A program made the translations under genes and the position numbers. This document shows positions 1 to 10,000 of a stretch of 64,000 nucleotides of DNA, piece by piece (the first letter of the stretch is position 1; each line of letters opens with the position of its first letter). The notes beneath the pieces were generated by a model. It was not told where the DNA came from. It saw only the letters and a program-made list of their open reading frames with translations, and ran no database searches. The DNA is taken from the NCBI RefSeq assembly GCF_002947535.1, contig NZ_PUAP01000003.1, positions 1 through 64,000 on the forward strand. Direction: 5' to 3'. Origin of the DNA: Enterococcus mundtii (lineage in GTDB: Bacteria > Bacillota > Bacilli > Lactobacillales > Enterococcaceae).

Positions 1-138
1 GCTTAATTTGACAAATAATAGATTAAAACATTCGTATGCTACTGACCCATGAATATATATCCCTAGTAAATTATCATCAAGGTTTTGAATAAAAACTTTC
101 TTTAATTGATGCAAACTTGATAAAATATTTTTTTCCAT
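1..138 (-). CDS. Nucleotidyltransferase-like protein, N-terminal 46 residues (cut by window edge)
   Basis: The reading frame starts at ATG 138 on the minus strand behind an AAGGGGA ribosome binding site and stays open to the window edge. The visible protein contains LLGIYIHGSVAYECF, which resembles the LxGxYxHGS segment that opens the nucleotidyltransferase fold of aminoglycoside adenylyltransferases and related proteins. The acidic metal-binding pair that should follow lies at or past the edge and cannot be judged; the last few residues look divergent. It is encoded downstream of the broken Fic gene on the same strand. Function beyond the fold is unknown. Confidence 0.5.
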   Translation of the reverse strand, partial: MEKNILSSLHQLKKVFIQNLDDNLLGIYIHGSVAYECFNLLFVKLS

Positions 139-331
139 AATCAAATCCCCTTACTTTTTTTAATTTTACGATTAATTAATTTAGTAAATTATACTCTTTA
201 TTTTCTACTGTATCTAATAACTTTAAAATTTTATTAGCAATTGGCTTTCGAAAGCTATTCATATGCACAATATTATATTTTAGAAAAAGCAGTTAAATCG
301 AGGATGTTCTTATAGTTTTTTCTAGATAAAA

Positions 332-349
332 ACCAAATTGAAATTTGGT
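332..349 (-). terminator. Rho-independent terminator behind the fic pseudogene
   Basis: An inverted repeat with arms ACCAAAT/ATTTGGT is followed, in the minus-strand direction, by a run of T. It lies just beyond the last readable part of the Fic pseudogene. Confidence 0.5.
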
Positions 350-354
350 AGTAT

Positions 355-1280
355 CTACATGTATTTATACAATTCAACTAAGGAAACAACTATAGTAGCG
401 ACCATGTCAGCATGAGTTACACTAAGTATATATCCATACTTAGATCTTTTATCATAAAAAATTATCAGATAGTTTATCCTACTTCTAAAACCCAGAAAAT
501 TATTTGGAGAATATATTATTACTAATTCCAACCAACCGGCAGAACTTGCTTGTAACGTTTCATAGTAGGTTCGTTTCGACTCTTCAATTATCATTTCAAT
601 ACTGATGTACTTGCCGACTAAATTCCCTGACTTGTATAGCAACTTCAAAGTCAGTAAACGCGACATTCGACCATTTCCTCACCAAATGGATGAATGGAGA
701 GAAAGTCTCAAACAAAACAGAGAATCCACAGTAACGGATCAAACTCAGCCTGCAGAGTGGCTTGATTATATTGGTAACGCAACTCTTCAATTAAATCAGG
801 TGCCAAATAAGAAAGTGCCGTACAAAGCAAACTCGTCCTTACCATCCAGCCCTTTTTCCGTGATAACATTATCGCCAATTTTGAAATTTTCTTTGTAGCT
901 TTTAGCTGAGTAATCATAAAGGTTTTTGTGTAATGTTAAAATATTACTCCAAACTACTCGAATGTACTCATAACTATCATGAATTAGTTTCAAAACATCT
1001 CGATAACCGAAACTTCTTCTTCATCTAGATTACGAGGCTTAACTCCCCCCACAATTTGCTCCAAGCGACCATCAGTTGTCACGATCCCTTCAATTCTATT
1101 GAAAGCCTCTGTACTTTGAATCAATGCTAAGTCCGTCAGCTTTCTTAAAATATCTGGTTTTGTTGCAATATAGAGTTCTGGTTTTCCTTTATACTCAAGA
1201 ATCTTAGTTATCATATTCAGCAGATTATTACTAAAATAAAGTCTTTTCAACTCACGATAATAGACGTCTTTCACCGCCAT
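355..1280 (-). pseudogene. fic: Fic-family protein, broken by several frameshifts
   Basis: The pieces of a Fic (filamentation induced by cAMP) protein lie in order on the minus strand but in different frames. Residues STEAFNRIEGIVTTDGRLEQI (about 1060-1170) are the Fic N-terminal domain. LKLIHDSYEYIRV and NFKIGDNVITE follow after a shift near 1010. APDLIEELRYQYNQATLQAE is in a third frame, and the catalytic region falls near 640-690. There, restoring one missing base would give HPFGDGNGRMSRLLTL, the canonical HPFx(D/E)GNGR AMPylation loop; as it stands the loop is shifted out of frame. The C-terminal part (LVGKYISIEMIIEESK) continues to about 355. No active protein can be made. Intact homologues modify proteins with AMP. 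Confidence 0.85.
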
Positions 1281-1370
1281 TCCATCTCATTTGGCGGAGA
1301 AAAACACCTAATGGCGGAGTAATTGGCTAAATTTATCTTACTTTCTTCAAATTGACTAAATCTTTTTTAC

Positions 1371-1440
1371 AGTCGCTTCTTTCTGCTTCGATTTACTCTC
1401 GATGAAACCCCTTCAATTTGAACTCACCAACACTACTTAT
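1371..1440 (+). mobile_element. Remnant of the right end of an ISL3-type IS
   Basis: This stretch matches the last codons and right end of the intact IS at 14645-16160, with scattered mismatches (for example TCTGCTTCGATT, TCTCGATGAAA and CAATTTGAACTCACCAAC are shared). The rest of the IS is absent. Like the intact copy, it abuts a terminator related to that of rpsI. Confidence 0.7.
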
Positions 1441-1466
1441 CAAAGAGCTATTAATTTTAGAAATCA

Positions 1467-1494
1467 AAAAAACACCCTCCAAACTGGAGAGTGT
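1467..1494 (-). terminator. Rho-independent terminator, probably the original rpsI terminator
   Basis: The stem ACACCCTCC/GGAGAGTGT is followed on the minus strand by a run of T. It lies 20-50 bases beyond the duplicated rpsI 3' end. I infer that it ended the rpsI transcript before the mobile element separated it from the gene. Confidence 0.65.
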
Positions 1495-1514
1495 CTTGAA
1501 TCTTTGATAAAAAG

Positions 1515-1566
1515 ATTAACGTTTTGAGAATTGAGAAGCTTTACGAGCTTTCTTAAGACCTGGTTT
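1515..1566 (-). repeat. Left attachment site (copy of rpsI 3' end)
   Basis: These 52 bases repeat 16290-16341, the last codons and stop of rpsI, with two mismatches. No rpsI reading frame continues from this copy. A partial copy of a gene end at the far border of an integrase-bearing segment is the usual signature of site-specific integration into that gene end. Confidence 0.85.
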
Positions 1567-1764
1567 CCGCAATTAAAATAATGAATATATCTAAATTCGT
1601 TGTAATATCAAGAATTATTAATATTTTTAAACAGATACTAAATCAATGAATTTTAACGAATTTTATAGTATTCGTACCCAGATACGTACATGAAAATCAA
1701 CTGCAAACCAGAACACGACTATTTTTATAATATAACTAGAAATCATTGATTGCATCTGTCAAAA

Positions 1765-2922
1765 TTAATTAAATGATTTTGCTACTATAAATTTAAATAT
1801 ATTTGAAATCCAGTTTAAAATTACTGGATTTAATATGCTGAATAATTCATCAAAAGAAGCGCTATTTAAAGCGATATTATCTTTATGATTCATTTTGAAA
1901 TGGCACGTCTTATTTCTTAATAGAATAATAAAGTCATGCATATCCAATGTACTTATGTGTAAATTTTGATTTTCACAATCAAGATAAGTATACTTAACTT
2001 TTGATATTCCATTAGTTATGTTTTCTAAATATTTAGTATTCTCGCTTGCTCTCTTATTATCAAATTGGGTGATAAATGTAGCCAAGTGAGTACTTATCAC
2101 TTGATATTCTTCTGGTGTTAAATCTATCGTATATTTTTCATTGTAAAGTTCCACAAGTATATAAGGGTCTTTAATGAATGTAGTACGTATGAAGGTTGAA
2201 AAAAACGTTAATTCCTTTCCGTTCTGTTTAAAAAAAGATTGTAAAGCTTCATATGATTCTTGATAAACTTGATTATTTCTGACGTAAATTAAAGGAAATA
2301 CATATGAAATATACTCATAAATCCTATACAAGTGTATAAACGCAGAAAAATAACTTTTCTTATTTTGATAATCATAGAATTGAAGAAATTCATTTAATAA
2401 GGAATCATAAAATTTTTTATTTTGAGTATATAATTTAGCTATAGAATCTGTTTCATTACATGGATAGAACTCGGATATAAATTTCCCCATCGCATCAACT
2501 TGTATATTTTCCAATATTTTTTCGTCATTGGTTACATTTATTGTTGTTTGAAACATTTGAGAAACCATATCAGAGTTGTTATTAATATTATTTTCATTAT
2601 TTATTACCTGAACATTTCCCATTAAAATTCTAAATATTATTATGATTGAATTAAAGTGGGGATATCCAGGTGTTTGTATATCTATTTCATCAGCAAAAAA
2701 AATATTATTCTGAATTTCTTTTAGATAAAAGAGGACCTCTTCTCGAGAAAACTCTTCAATAAGTTCTTCTACATTATCTATTAATAAACTAATTTCCAGT
2801 TCATTCTTTGCTGATGAAATTGTATCTGATAGATTAATTACTGATTCTTTTTCTAACCCTTCAATAATTTTTTCTAAAAAAATTCTTTCTTCTAAAAAAA
2901 TTTCAGAAATTTTAATCTTCAT
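1765..2922 (-). CDS. Hypothetical protein with a C-terminal HEPN-type RNxxxH motif
   Basis: About 385 residues that I do not recognise as a named family. Near the C terminus lies LLRNKTCHFKMNH, which fits the RNxxxH (Rx4H) motif that marks HEPN ribonuclease domains of abortive-infection and toxin proteins. The surrounding sequence is helical in character. I chose ATG 2922 because a GGTGGTG purine stretch precedes it and it overlaps the end of the upstream gene by 11 bases in another frame, suggesting translational coupling. The frame is open further upstream, to 2979. It forms a pair with the ParB/DndB-like gene and lies beside a type I restriction system, which suggests defence. HEPN assignment rests on one short motif. 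Confidence 0.75.
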   Translation of the reverse strand: MKIKISEIFLEERIFLEKIIEGLEKESVINLSDTISSAKNELEISLLIDNVEELIEEFSREEVLFYLKEIQNNIFFADEIDIQTPGYPHFNSIIIIFRILMGNVQVINNENNINNNSDMVSQMFQTTINVTNDEKILENIQVDAMGKFISEFYPCNETDSIAKLYTQNKKFYDSLLNEFLQFYDYQNKKSYFSAFIHLYRIYEYISYVFPLIYVRNNQVYQESYEALQSFFKQNGKELTFFSTFIRTTFIKDPYILVELYNEKYTIDLTPEEYQVISTHLATFITQFDNKRASENTKYLENITNGISKVKYTYLDCENQNLHISTLDMHDFIILLRNKTCHFKMNHKDNIALNSASFDELFSILNPVILNWISNIFKFIVAKSFN

Positions 2923-3967
2923 CACCACCATAAACAAAATCTTCAACTTTTTCTGAAGATAATTCAGAATAAACCTCATATTTTTCAGTAAACTTAGATA
3001 CTACTCGTCTTCTTTCTCTTGAAACTTTAATTTTTGATACATTCAACAATTTTAGAGCATAATCAATATTCTCAATTAAATATTTCATTTTTTTGTAATC
3101 CATATAAGTAATAAACTCGTTGTTTTTTGATATACCTGTAAAAACTCCTATCAAATTATTTTCATTGTTAAACCATGGTATTAAATTATCATCATGACGT
3201 TCCGCCTCTTCACAAATTTCTAAGATAAAACTAAGTAAATCAAATAAGTCAACAATATTATTTTTAATGTTTGACGTTACAATCTTTCTTGATACTATTT
3301 CATCTAATTTCTCTTCAATAATTTTTTGATTATCTATATCTATTGAGGAAGATGAATACGCTAAGTATGCTTTTGATAATACGTCACTTTTTATTTTTTT
3401 CTTTCCATCATTTCTTTTTGCATCCTTTTCAGTAACAACTATATCATCTAATTTTTCTCCAAATTGACTTAAGGTCTTTCCAACTAATATTTCTATTTGA
3501 TGTCTAGTGGACATTGGCTTTTGTCCATTATTAAGAACAATCATTCTATACAGAAGTTTGTTCATAGAATCAGAAATAATTATTGAAGCATATAAAGGAG
3601 TAGATAAATCTAACTCTTCCTCTGATTCAATAAAGGCTTCATGTAACGTATTTATTCTTTGAATACCATCCAATATAAAAGCATTTCCTATGTTATTTTC
3701 GATCAACGTAGCTGCATTTTCATTTTTAAATTCATCAAATATTTGCTTATCGTCAAATGCTATAGTAATTGATGGCATAATACAGCCATCTTTTATATCT
3801 TTCTTTAATCTTTCATAATATTCTTTTTTCAATGTATTACGTTGAAATTCCAATCTATTAATTAATGGGTATAATTTTTCAAGTGCATACCCGTATGTTA
3901 CTCTTATGGTCACATATGGACTACCTATAACTTTATCTTTAGTAATATCCAGTACTTTCAATGACAT
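2912..3967 (-). CDS. DGQHR/ParB-superfamily-like protein
   Basis: A 351-residue protein. Residues 37-70 (LEFQRNTLKKEYYERL, then IMPSITIAF) resemble the start of the ParB/DndB-type fold. About residues 97-110 read AFILDGIQRINTLHEAF, close to the DGQHR or DGQQR signature, with Ile where Gln is usual. About residues 147-160 read VLNNGQKPMSTRHQIEIL, the conserved segment that follows in DGQHR proteins. Families with this core include DndB, a phosphorothioation regulator, and GmrSD-type DUF262 nucleases, so it could sense or cut DNA. It has a good AAAAGGAG ribosome binding site and its own promoter, and overlaps the HEPN-motif gene. The family call is moderate and the function is inferred. Confidence 0.75.
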   Translation of the reverse strand: MSLKVLDITKDKVIGSPYVTIRVTYGYALEKLYPLINRLEFQRNTLKKEYYERLKKDIKDGCIMPSITIAFDDKQIFDEFKNENAATLIENNIGNAFILDGIQRINTLHEAFIESEEELDLSTPLYASIIISDSMNKLLYRMIVLNNGQKPMSTRHQIEILVGKTLSQFGEKLDDIVVTEKDAKRNDGKKKIKSDVLSKAYLAYSSSSIDIDNQKIIEEKLDEIVSRKIVTSNIKNNIVDLFDLLSFILEICEEAERHDDNLIPWFNNENNLIGVFTGISKNNEFITYMDYKKMKYLIENIDYALKLLNVSKIKVSRERRRVVSKFTEKYEVYSELSSEKVEDFVYGGDED

Positions 3968-3990
3968 TTTGCCACTCCTTTTTTATAAAA

Positions 3991-4010
3991 ATGTTATTAT
4001 TAACATCATA
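3991..4010 (-). promoter_or_regulatory. Promoter -10 and palindromic operator candidate for the DGQHR/HEPN pair
   Basis: On the minus strand an extended -10 element (TGGTATGAT, hexamer at 4005-4010) is directly followed by the palindrome ATGTTA-TTAT-TAACAT at 3991-4006. The palindrome lies between the -10 element and the ribosome binding site, where a bound repressor would block initiation. No protein is known to bind it. Confidence 0.4.
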
Positions 4011-4054
4011 CCACATCAGAACATATGACTTTAAAAAGCATTGATTAACTAATC

Positions 4055-5491
4055 TCAACGTAGCAGCTCAGCTCTAATTTCCTCAATTTTTGAAACAATC
4101 TGTTTCTGCTCCTTTAGAGGAGGTATCGGAATTTTTGCTCCTAAAATATCTTCTCTCGATATACCGGGAATAACTCCTTTTGATGCTTTTTGTAAATGTT
4201 CCACGTAATTAAAAATAAACCAATATAAATATTTATCTTCCATCATCCTAGTCACATTTCTAATTGCTACAATTTGCCGAGCTATATGAACTTTTTCTGA
4301 ATTTAAAACAGCTATATCGCCAATTGTTCCTTTTACAGTCAGCAAGATATCATTCCTATGCGCTTCTACTTTGGGATATTCAGTCCATCTAACTGATTTG
4401 ATACTTCCTTCATGAAAGTTACTCGCTCCAGTAATATAAGGAATCCCTTTTGCTATATCTGAGTACTCAGACTTAGTGAGATCTCTGCCAGACAGCAAAT
4501 AAACAACACTACCCAACCTCACCCATTTCCAATTCTCTGGAATGTCAAAAGGGAACTCTTCTTCACGGATCTCTGGTAGCGTTTTTTCTTTTTTGATCTT
4601 CTTCTCTTTTAGCAACAGTTCTTTCTCAGCTTGGATTTTTTTCAAGAGTTCGCTCGCAGGTTCATCGCTCGGGTCTTGTTCAACCAGCTTTCCGCGCATC
4701 GCCAAATCAAGCACTTTTTTATCCAATTGACCCGCCAACTGATTGTACTCAGTTAAACTCGTTTCAATGATATCAATCAACGCAAAAAGCTCTTCAATTT
4801 TTGAAACAATACGCTTTTGTTCTTGAAGGGGCGGCAGAGGAAAAATAGTCTGATTAATACTTCTAATTGATAATTTTGGCTGGGCAACTTGGCTAAACAA
4901 TTTATCAAATTGCTCCTGTATTACTTTAGATTGTAACGTAAACAATATAAATTTAGACTCTAGGTTGAATATATTCACCAATTTGACTGCATTTTCGGTT
5001 AAAAGTGAACCGCTTAATGCAGTGGGAATAGTTCCAACTCTCCCGATCGTTCCAGCAATTGTTAAATATAGATCAGCTGAGTCAATAGTATAATTTTTTA
5101 TTACTTCATAAACATCTTTGGTTGCATATTTTAAATTTTTCAGTTCGACAGTACTGTTCTTCATATCAGCTACTCTTATATAAACTTTTTCATCTGGAAA
5201 ATCTACTAATTGTTTACCTTTTGGAACTCTTTTCCCCCCCTTTACTAATTGAATTTCTCCTATCCGCACCCACTCCCAACTCTCTGGAATACCAAAAGGT
5301 ATTTCTTCTTCACTAATTTCTGGCAGTGGTTTTTCTTTTTTGATCTTCTTCTCTTTTATTAACTGTTCTTTTTCAGTTTGCATTTTTTCCAAAAATTCTC
5401 TAGCAGATTCATCACTTGCTACTTGTTCAACCAATTTCCCTCGCATTGCTAAATCTAATATCTTTTCTCGGAGTGCTTTTGTATTGATCAT
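4055..5491 (-). CDS. hsdS: Type I restriction-modification specificity subunit HsdS
   Basis: A 478-residue S subunit with two target-recognition domains, each choosing one half of the bipartite DNA target. Each domain is preceded by an almost identical segment of about 70 residues: LDLAMRGKLVEQ, a charged helix rich in Lys and Glu with KEKKIKKEK, then PFGIPESWEWVR or PFDIPENWKWVR (about residues 12-78 and 254-322). Each domain ends with a PLPPLQEQKRIVSKIEELFA-like conserved helix. The gene overlaps hsdM by four bases (ATGA), so the two are translated together. The internal repeats are long enough at DNA level to support recombination that swaps domains. There is no second hsdS copy in the window. 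Confidence 0.95.
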   Translation of the reverse strand: MINTKALREKILDLAMRGKLVEQVASDESAREFLEKMQTEKEQLIKEKKIKKEKPLPEISEEEIPFGIPESWEWVRIGEIQLVKGGKRVPKGKQLVDFPDEKVYIRVADMKNSTVELKNLKYATKDVYEVIKNYTIDSADLYLTIAGTIGRVGTIPTALSGSLLTENAVKLVNIFNLESKFILFTLQSKVIQEQFDKLFSQVAQPKLSIRSINQTIFPLPPLQEQKRIVSKIEELFALIDIIETSLTEYNQLAGQLDKKVLDLAMRGKLVEQDPSDEPASELLKKIQAEKELLLKEKKIKKEKTLPEIREEEFPFDIPENWKWVRLGSVVYLLSGRDLTKSEYSDIAKGIPYITGASNFHEGSIKSVRWTEYPKVEAHRNDILLTVKGTIGDIAVLNSEKVHIARQIVAIRNVTRMMEDKYLYWFIFNYVEHLQKASKGVIPGISREDILGAKIPIPPLKEQKQIVSKIEEIRAELLR

Positions 5492-6927
5492 TCTGCGACA
5501 TCTCCTAAAAGTACTTGCAGTTTTGCCACAGAGTCAGCGATTGACACAGACTTTTGTTCCATTAAGTCTAAAATTTCAGAAACAGAATAGTCTGGACCTT
5601 CTTTTTCTTCCTCCATCCAAAAAATATCTAGGCTTGTATTGGTACGTTTTTGAATTTCTTCAATCGAATAATTTCGCCAGCGACCATTTGGATTTTCTGC
5701 ACTATAGGTTGCTGTTCGTTTAGATAAATCTTCAACATGATAGCATTCAATAAATTCTTCAAAATCTTTTTCATTTAACGGATTCCGTTTACCAAATGAA
5801 CGGGCGTTACTGCGCATGTCATAAATCCATGTTTCTTTTGTATTGTCTTTTTCCGTTGTACCTCGAGTAAAGAATAAAACATTAGTTTGCACACCTTGTG
5901 CGTAAAAAATTCCGGTCGGCAAGCGTAAAATTGTATGCAAATCACATTTGTTCATCAAGTCTTTCCGAATTTGTTCGCCAATACCGTCAGCAAATAACAC
6001 GTTGTCTGGCACGACTACTGCCGCTCGTGCATCACCAGTTGTTTTTAAAGAATTATAAATTATCTGTAAAAAATTTAACTGCTTATTGGAAGTTTCGTGC
6101 GTTAAGTCATCCCGCGTGGCACGCTCGCCGCCTTTTTTTGTTCCAAATGGCGGATTGGTCAAGATAAGATCAAAATCTTTCATCCACTTGCCATTTGCTG
6201 ATAGTGAATCGCCTTGTTCTAAACGACCATTAATATCATGTAGTAACGCGTTCATCAAAGCTAAGCGATGTGTATTTTGAACTAATTCCATTCCTGATAA
6301 AGCTTCTTCTTTTTGAAATTTAAACTGTTCAGGACTCAAATCAAAAAATTCGTCATATTTTTCTTTCAAATAATGATCAGCAGCGATCATAAACCCAAAA
6401 GTTCCAGCAGCTGGGTCATTCAACCGCTCGCCGATTTGTGGTTTGGTTAAGTTCACCATCACGTCAATTAAAACGCGTGGCGTAAAATATTGACCGGCGC
6501 CCGATTTTGTTTCATTGGCATTTTTTTCTAGCAAGCCTTCATATAAATCGCCTAAGCCTTCTTGCTTCGCTGAATACCAATCTAGTTTGTGAATATCCTT
6601 GATGATTTTTTCCAAGTTTGCGGGTTCATCAATATGGGTAGCTGCATCTGCGTAAATCATATTCAGTTGTTTATCTTTAGTAATTTCTGGATTTCCTAAA
6701 TCTAATAACAACTGCTTATAAAAATTTTTTAGTTCTAATCCTTCTTTTGATACGAGATCGTCCCAGCGATAACCTTGAGGTATGACCTCTTCTGTATTTT
6801 GTTCTTTCATCATCTTTAAAAACAATAAGTACGTCAGCTCGGTGACATAATTTTGATAACTAATCCCATCATCACGTAAAACATTCGCCATATTCCAAAG
6901 TTTGGCAACAATTTCTGTATTTGTCAT
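5488..6927 (-). CDS. hsdM: Type I restriction-modification DNA methyltransferase subunit HsdM
   Basis: A 479-residue N6-adenine methyltransferase. It shows the N-terminal HsdM domain (NYVTELTYLLFLKMM), the segment GQYFTPRVLIDVMV near residue 145, the S-adenosylmethionine loop DPAAGTFGFM (more often DPACGTGGF) and the catalytic NPPFG near residue 260. I start it at ATG 6927 because AGGAGG lies seven bases upstream and because MTNTEIVAKLW is the usual HsdM beginning; the longer open frame to 6993 has no such site. With HsdS it forms the methylase, and with HsdR the full restriction complex. A terminator separates it from hsdR, so hsdMS probably has its own promoter. Confidence 0.95.
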   Translation of the reverse strand: MTNTEIVAKLWNMANVLRDDGISYQNYVTELTYLLFLKMMKEQNTEEVIPQGYRWDDLVSKEGLELKNFYKQLLLDLGNPEITKDKQLNMIYADAATHIDEPANLEKIIKDIHKLDWYSAKQEGLGDLYEGLLEKNANETKSGAGQYFTPRVLIDVMVNLTKPQIGERLNDPAAGTFGFMIAADHYLKEKYDEFFDLSPEQFKFQKEEALSGMELVQNTHRLALMNALLHDINGRLEQGDSLSANGKWMKDFDLILTNPPFGTKKGGERATRDDLTHETSNKQLNFLQIIYNSLKTTGDARAAVVVPDNVLFADGIGEQIRKDLMNKCDLHTILRLPTGIFYAQGVQTNVLFFTRGTTEKDNTKETWIYDMRSNARSFGKRNPLNEKDFEEFIECYHVEDLSKRTATYSAENPNGRWRNYSIEEIQKRTNTSLDIFWMEEEKEGPDYSVSEILDLMEQKSVSIADSVAKLQVLLGDVAE

Positions 6928-6985
6928 AGTTTTCCTCCTACATATACTCATTGAGTGCATATCCAATAGTCCTATTATAGCAAAA

Positions 6986-7008
6986 AGAACCACCCATTCG
7001 GTGGTTCT
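6986..7008 (-). terminator. Rho-independent terminator of hsdR
   Basis: The perfect inverted repeat AGAACCACC/GGTGGTTCT is followed on the minus strand by TTTTTG. It lies just after the hsdR stop codon and before hsdM, which lets methylase and nuclease be expressed independently. Confidence 0.75.
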
Positions 7009-7014
7009 AAAAAA

Positions 7015-10000
7015 TTATGCATATAAATTTTCATTAATTGTTTCAACAATCGAATCCGTTTGTTCACCAAACATTGCTTTAACTCGTTTGTATCCGCCAT
7101 TTTGCTGAAAAACACCCGAATCATCAAAAGCTGTTTGCGCATTCGGTCCTAAGACAGGTTGTTGCAATAGTTGTTCTTCAATTCGTTTTAACCATTTTTC
7201 TTGCATTGGTGTCCATTCTGCAATGCCATACACTTTTTGCATCGCATTTTTGATTCTTGTCTCGTGATCAATTAGTGGACTACCTAATGCAGCTTGTCGA
7301 ATAAAGCTAATAATATCAGCAGCAATATATTCATTCTTAGTATTGCGCCAAGCAATTTGCAATGATTTTTCATCATAACGTTTTTCTTTAAGCTTTAACT
7401 CGATCGTGCGCAAATCTTCTCGCGTTAAATCTTTTGGCCGACTCACCACGATATGTAAAGCTGGAATCAAGTTGATATTTTCGCGAATAAACGTGTTGAA
7501 TCCATTCAAGTAATCGCTTGGCTTTTCATTTCCCTCACCATAACCACGCTCTACAAACAGCAATTCATCGGGTGCTACTGAAATGTACATTGGTTGGGAG
7601 ACTGCTTTATATTCTGCCATCCGCTGAATATTTTCGGATTGGGTTTCCAATTCTGTTTTACTCATGACTTTGATACTTTGTAACCAACAATCAAGTGATT
7701 GCACATCATTTAATTCACTAATCTCAGACTTCGATTTTTCAGATAATTTTTGTTTACGACGCTGTAATTTTGCAATTAGCTCTGCTTTATAAAACCCAAA
7801 TGCCTCATCATTTTCGGAATGAATCGCTGCCTCATAAATATCCATGGTTGCTTGTTTAGGGTTAGCAACTAATGGCTTCATATCTGTAATATCTTGCAAA
7901 GTATCATACAAATGAACTGCATCATAAACTTTAAAAGAAGTTTTGCCGATTTCAGGACAAAGGCGCGTAGCACGTCCCAACATTTGATCATATAGAATAC
8001 GTGAACGAAGACGACGTAAAAATACCAAGTTGCTAATTTCTGGTACATCAATTCCAGTTGTTAATAAATCTACGGTTACGACGATCTTTGGATATTTTTC
8101 GTTTTTAAAACGCTTAATTTCTTTATTGGGATGTCGAATATACCCAGTAATTTTTTTAATGGCATCATCATCTACTGGAATCCCTTTTTCAGCATAGGAC
8201 TCTTTCAATAAGCGAACAATCATATCCGCATGACTATCCGTTGCTGCAAAAATCAATGTTTTTCCCGGTACTTCAGGATCAATATGTTCAGCTAAACTTG
8301 AAAGAATAACTCGATTGAACGACTCCGTAATAACTTTTTTATTGAAAGCTGTCACATCGAAATTCAATTCATCTTCTAACAATGCCTTATCAATATTTTG
8401 AGTCTCAGGATCCCATAAAGTAACTTCTTGACCTTCAGTAAACTTAATCCCGTTTTTCGATAGCTCAGTTTCAAATTTGTATGGTGGGTCATGATCAACT
8501 AAATAACCATCAACTACTGCATCTGTATACGAATACGTGTAAATTGGTTTGCCAAAAATTTCAGTAGTATGCAATGCTGGCGTCGCCGTCAATCCCAAAA
8601 CAGCAGCATCAAAATAATCGATTACTCTACGGTATTGACTGATATATTCTTTCTCATTAAAATAAGTTAGCTCTTCTTCGCTCATTAGTTTATCTTCAGT
8701 ATAACCACGATGGGCTTCATCAACGATAATAAAGTCATACGTCCCAACGGATGGAATATCTCCGCCATCCTCTTGATAAAACAAACGGCGCACCATGCCT
8801 TGAACGGTTGCAATTTGAATTTTCGTCGCATCTTCTGGCTTAACGTCCGAAACTTCTTTTACATCATAAATATCTGATAGAGATAAATTTTCAATCTTGG
8901 TATCTTTAAGTGCATCTGCGGCTTGCTTACCAAGTGAAGTTCGATCAACTAAAAATAAAATACGCCGTACGCGTTTTGATTTTATCAAACGATACATTAG
9001 TGCCAAAGCTGTTCGTGTTTTTCCGGTGCCTGTCGCCATAGCTAACAACATCCGCCGTTGATTATTTTCTAGCGCTTTTTCAACTGCTTTAACTGCTTCA
9101 ACTTGATATGTGCGCTCAGCAAAATCTGGATATTGCTGATCATCGCGTAATTCTTGATTAGCTCTGACTTCATCGACTTCAAGTTTTTTGCTCAAATCCT
9201 CTGGTGAATGCCAATTTTCTAGTGCGTAAGACGCTTTTTGTGGCGTCCGCGCATCCCAAAACCAAATACCCGATTTATCTGCTAACTGCTTCAAATAAGG
9301 ACGACCGTTCGTCGAATAAATAAATGGCGCATTATATTCTCCCCATTTACCAACAAGATCAATTCTGTCTATTTGTTGAACATCTCTGGCATATTCTTTA
9401 GCTTGTACTAAATCTCCTGAAATATCTTTGCCATAGGATTTTGCTTCGACAATACCAACTAATTTCAAACCGTCAAACAACGCATAATCCGCATAGCCAT
9501 TCCCACATTTCCATTCAGCGATCGCTATTTTACGATTTTTTTCAGGCATTGTCTTGTTAAATTTATAATTTAATTCATCCGTATCAACTTCCCAACCATT
9601 AGCGCGGAGTTGTTCGTCGATTAGTATCCTTGTTTGTTTTTCATTAGGCGGATATTTTTGAGTATATTTCCAAGAACGCTCGCGACGTTTTTTTTCTTCA
9701 ATTTGCGGATCTGTTGTAGGATAAACAACTGCTTTTTCAAGTTGCTCTTTAAAACTGCGTTCTTGTTCATGAAGCTGCTGCTCCAGCAACAGAATCCTTT
9801 CCACTTGCTCTTTTTCGTTATCAACTGGCACAACAAAACCTGAAGATTGAAAGTCATATGCAACATAAACTTCCATAAACCAGCAACTTAAATAAAAAAC
9901 CAACTCCAGCATCTTTAAAGCTTCTTCAGTTGTGCCATAACTACCATCGTGCGCAGCTTTATTACCTGCTTTACGAATCGCATCAAAAATCGCAAACAAT

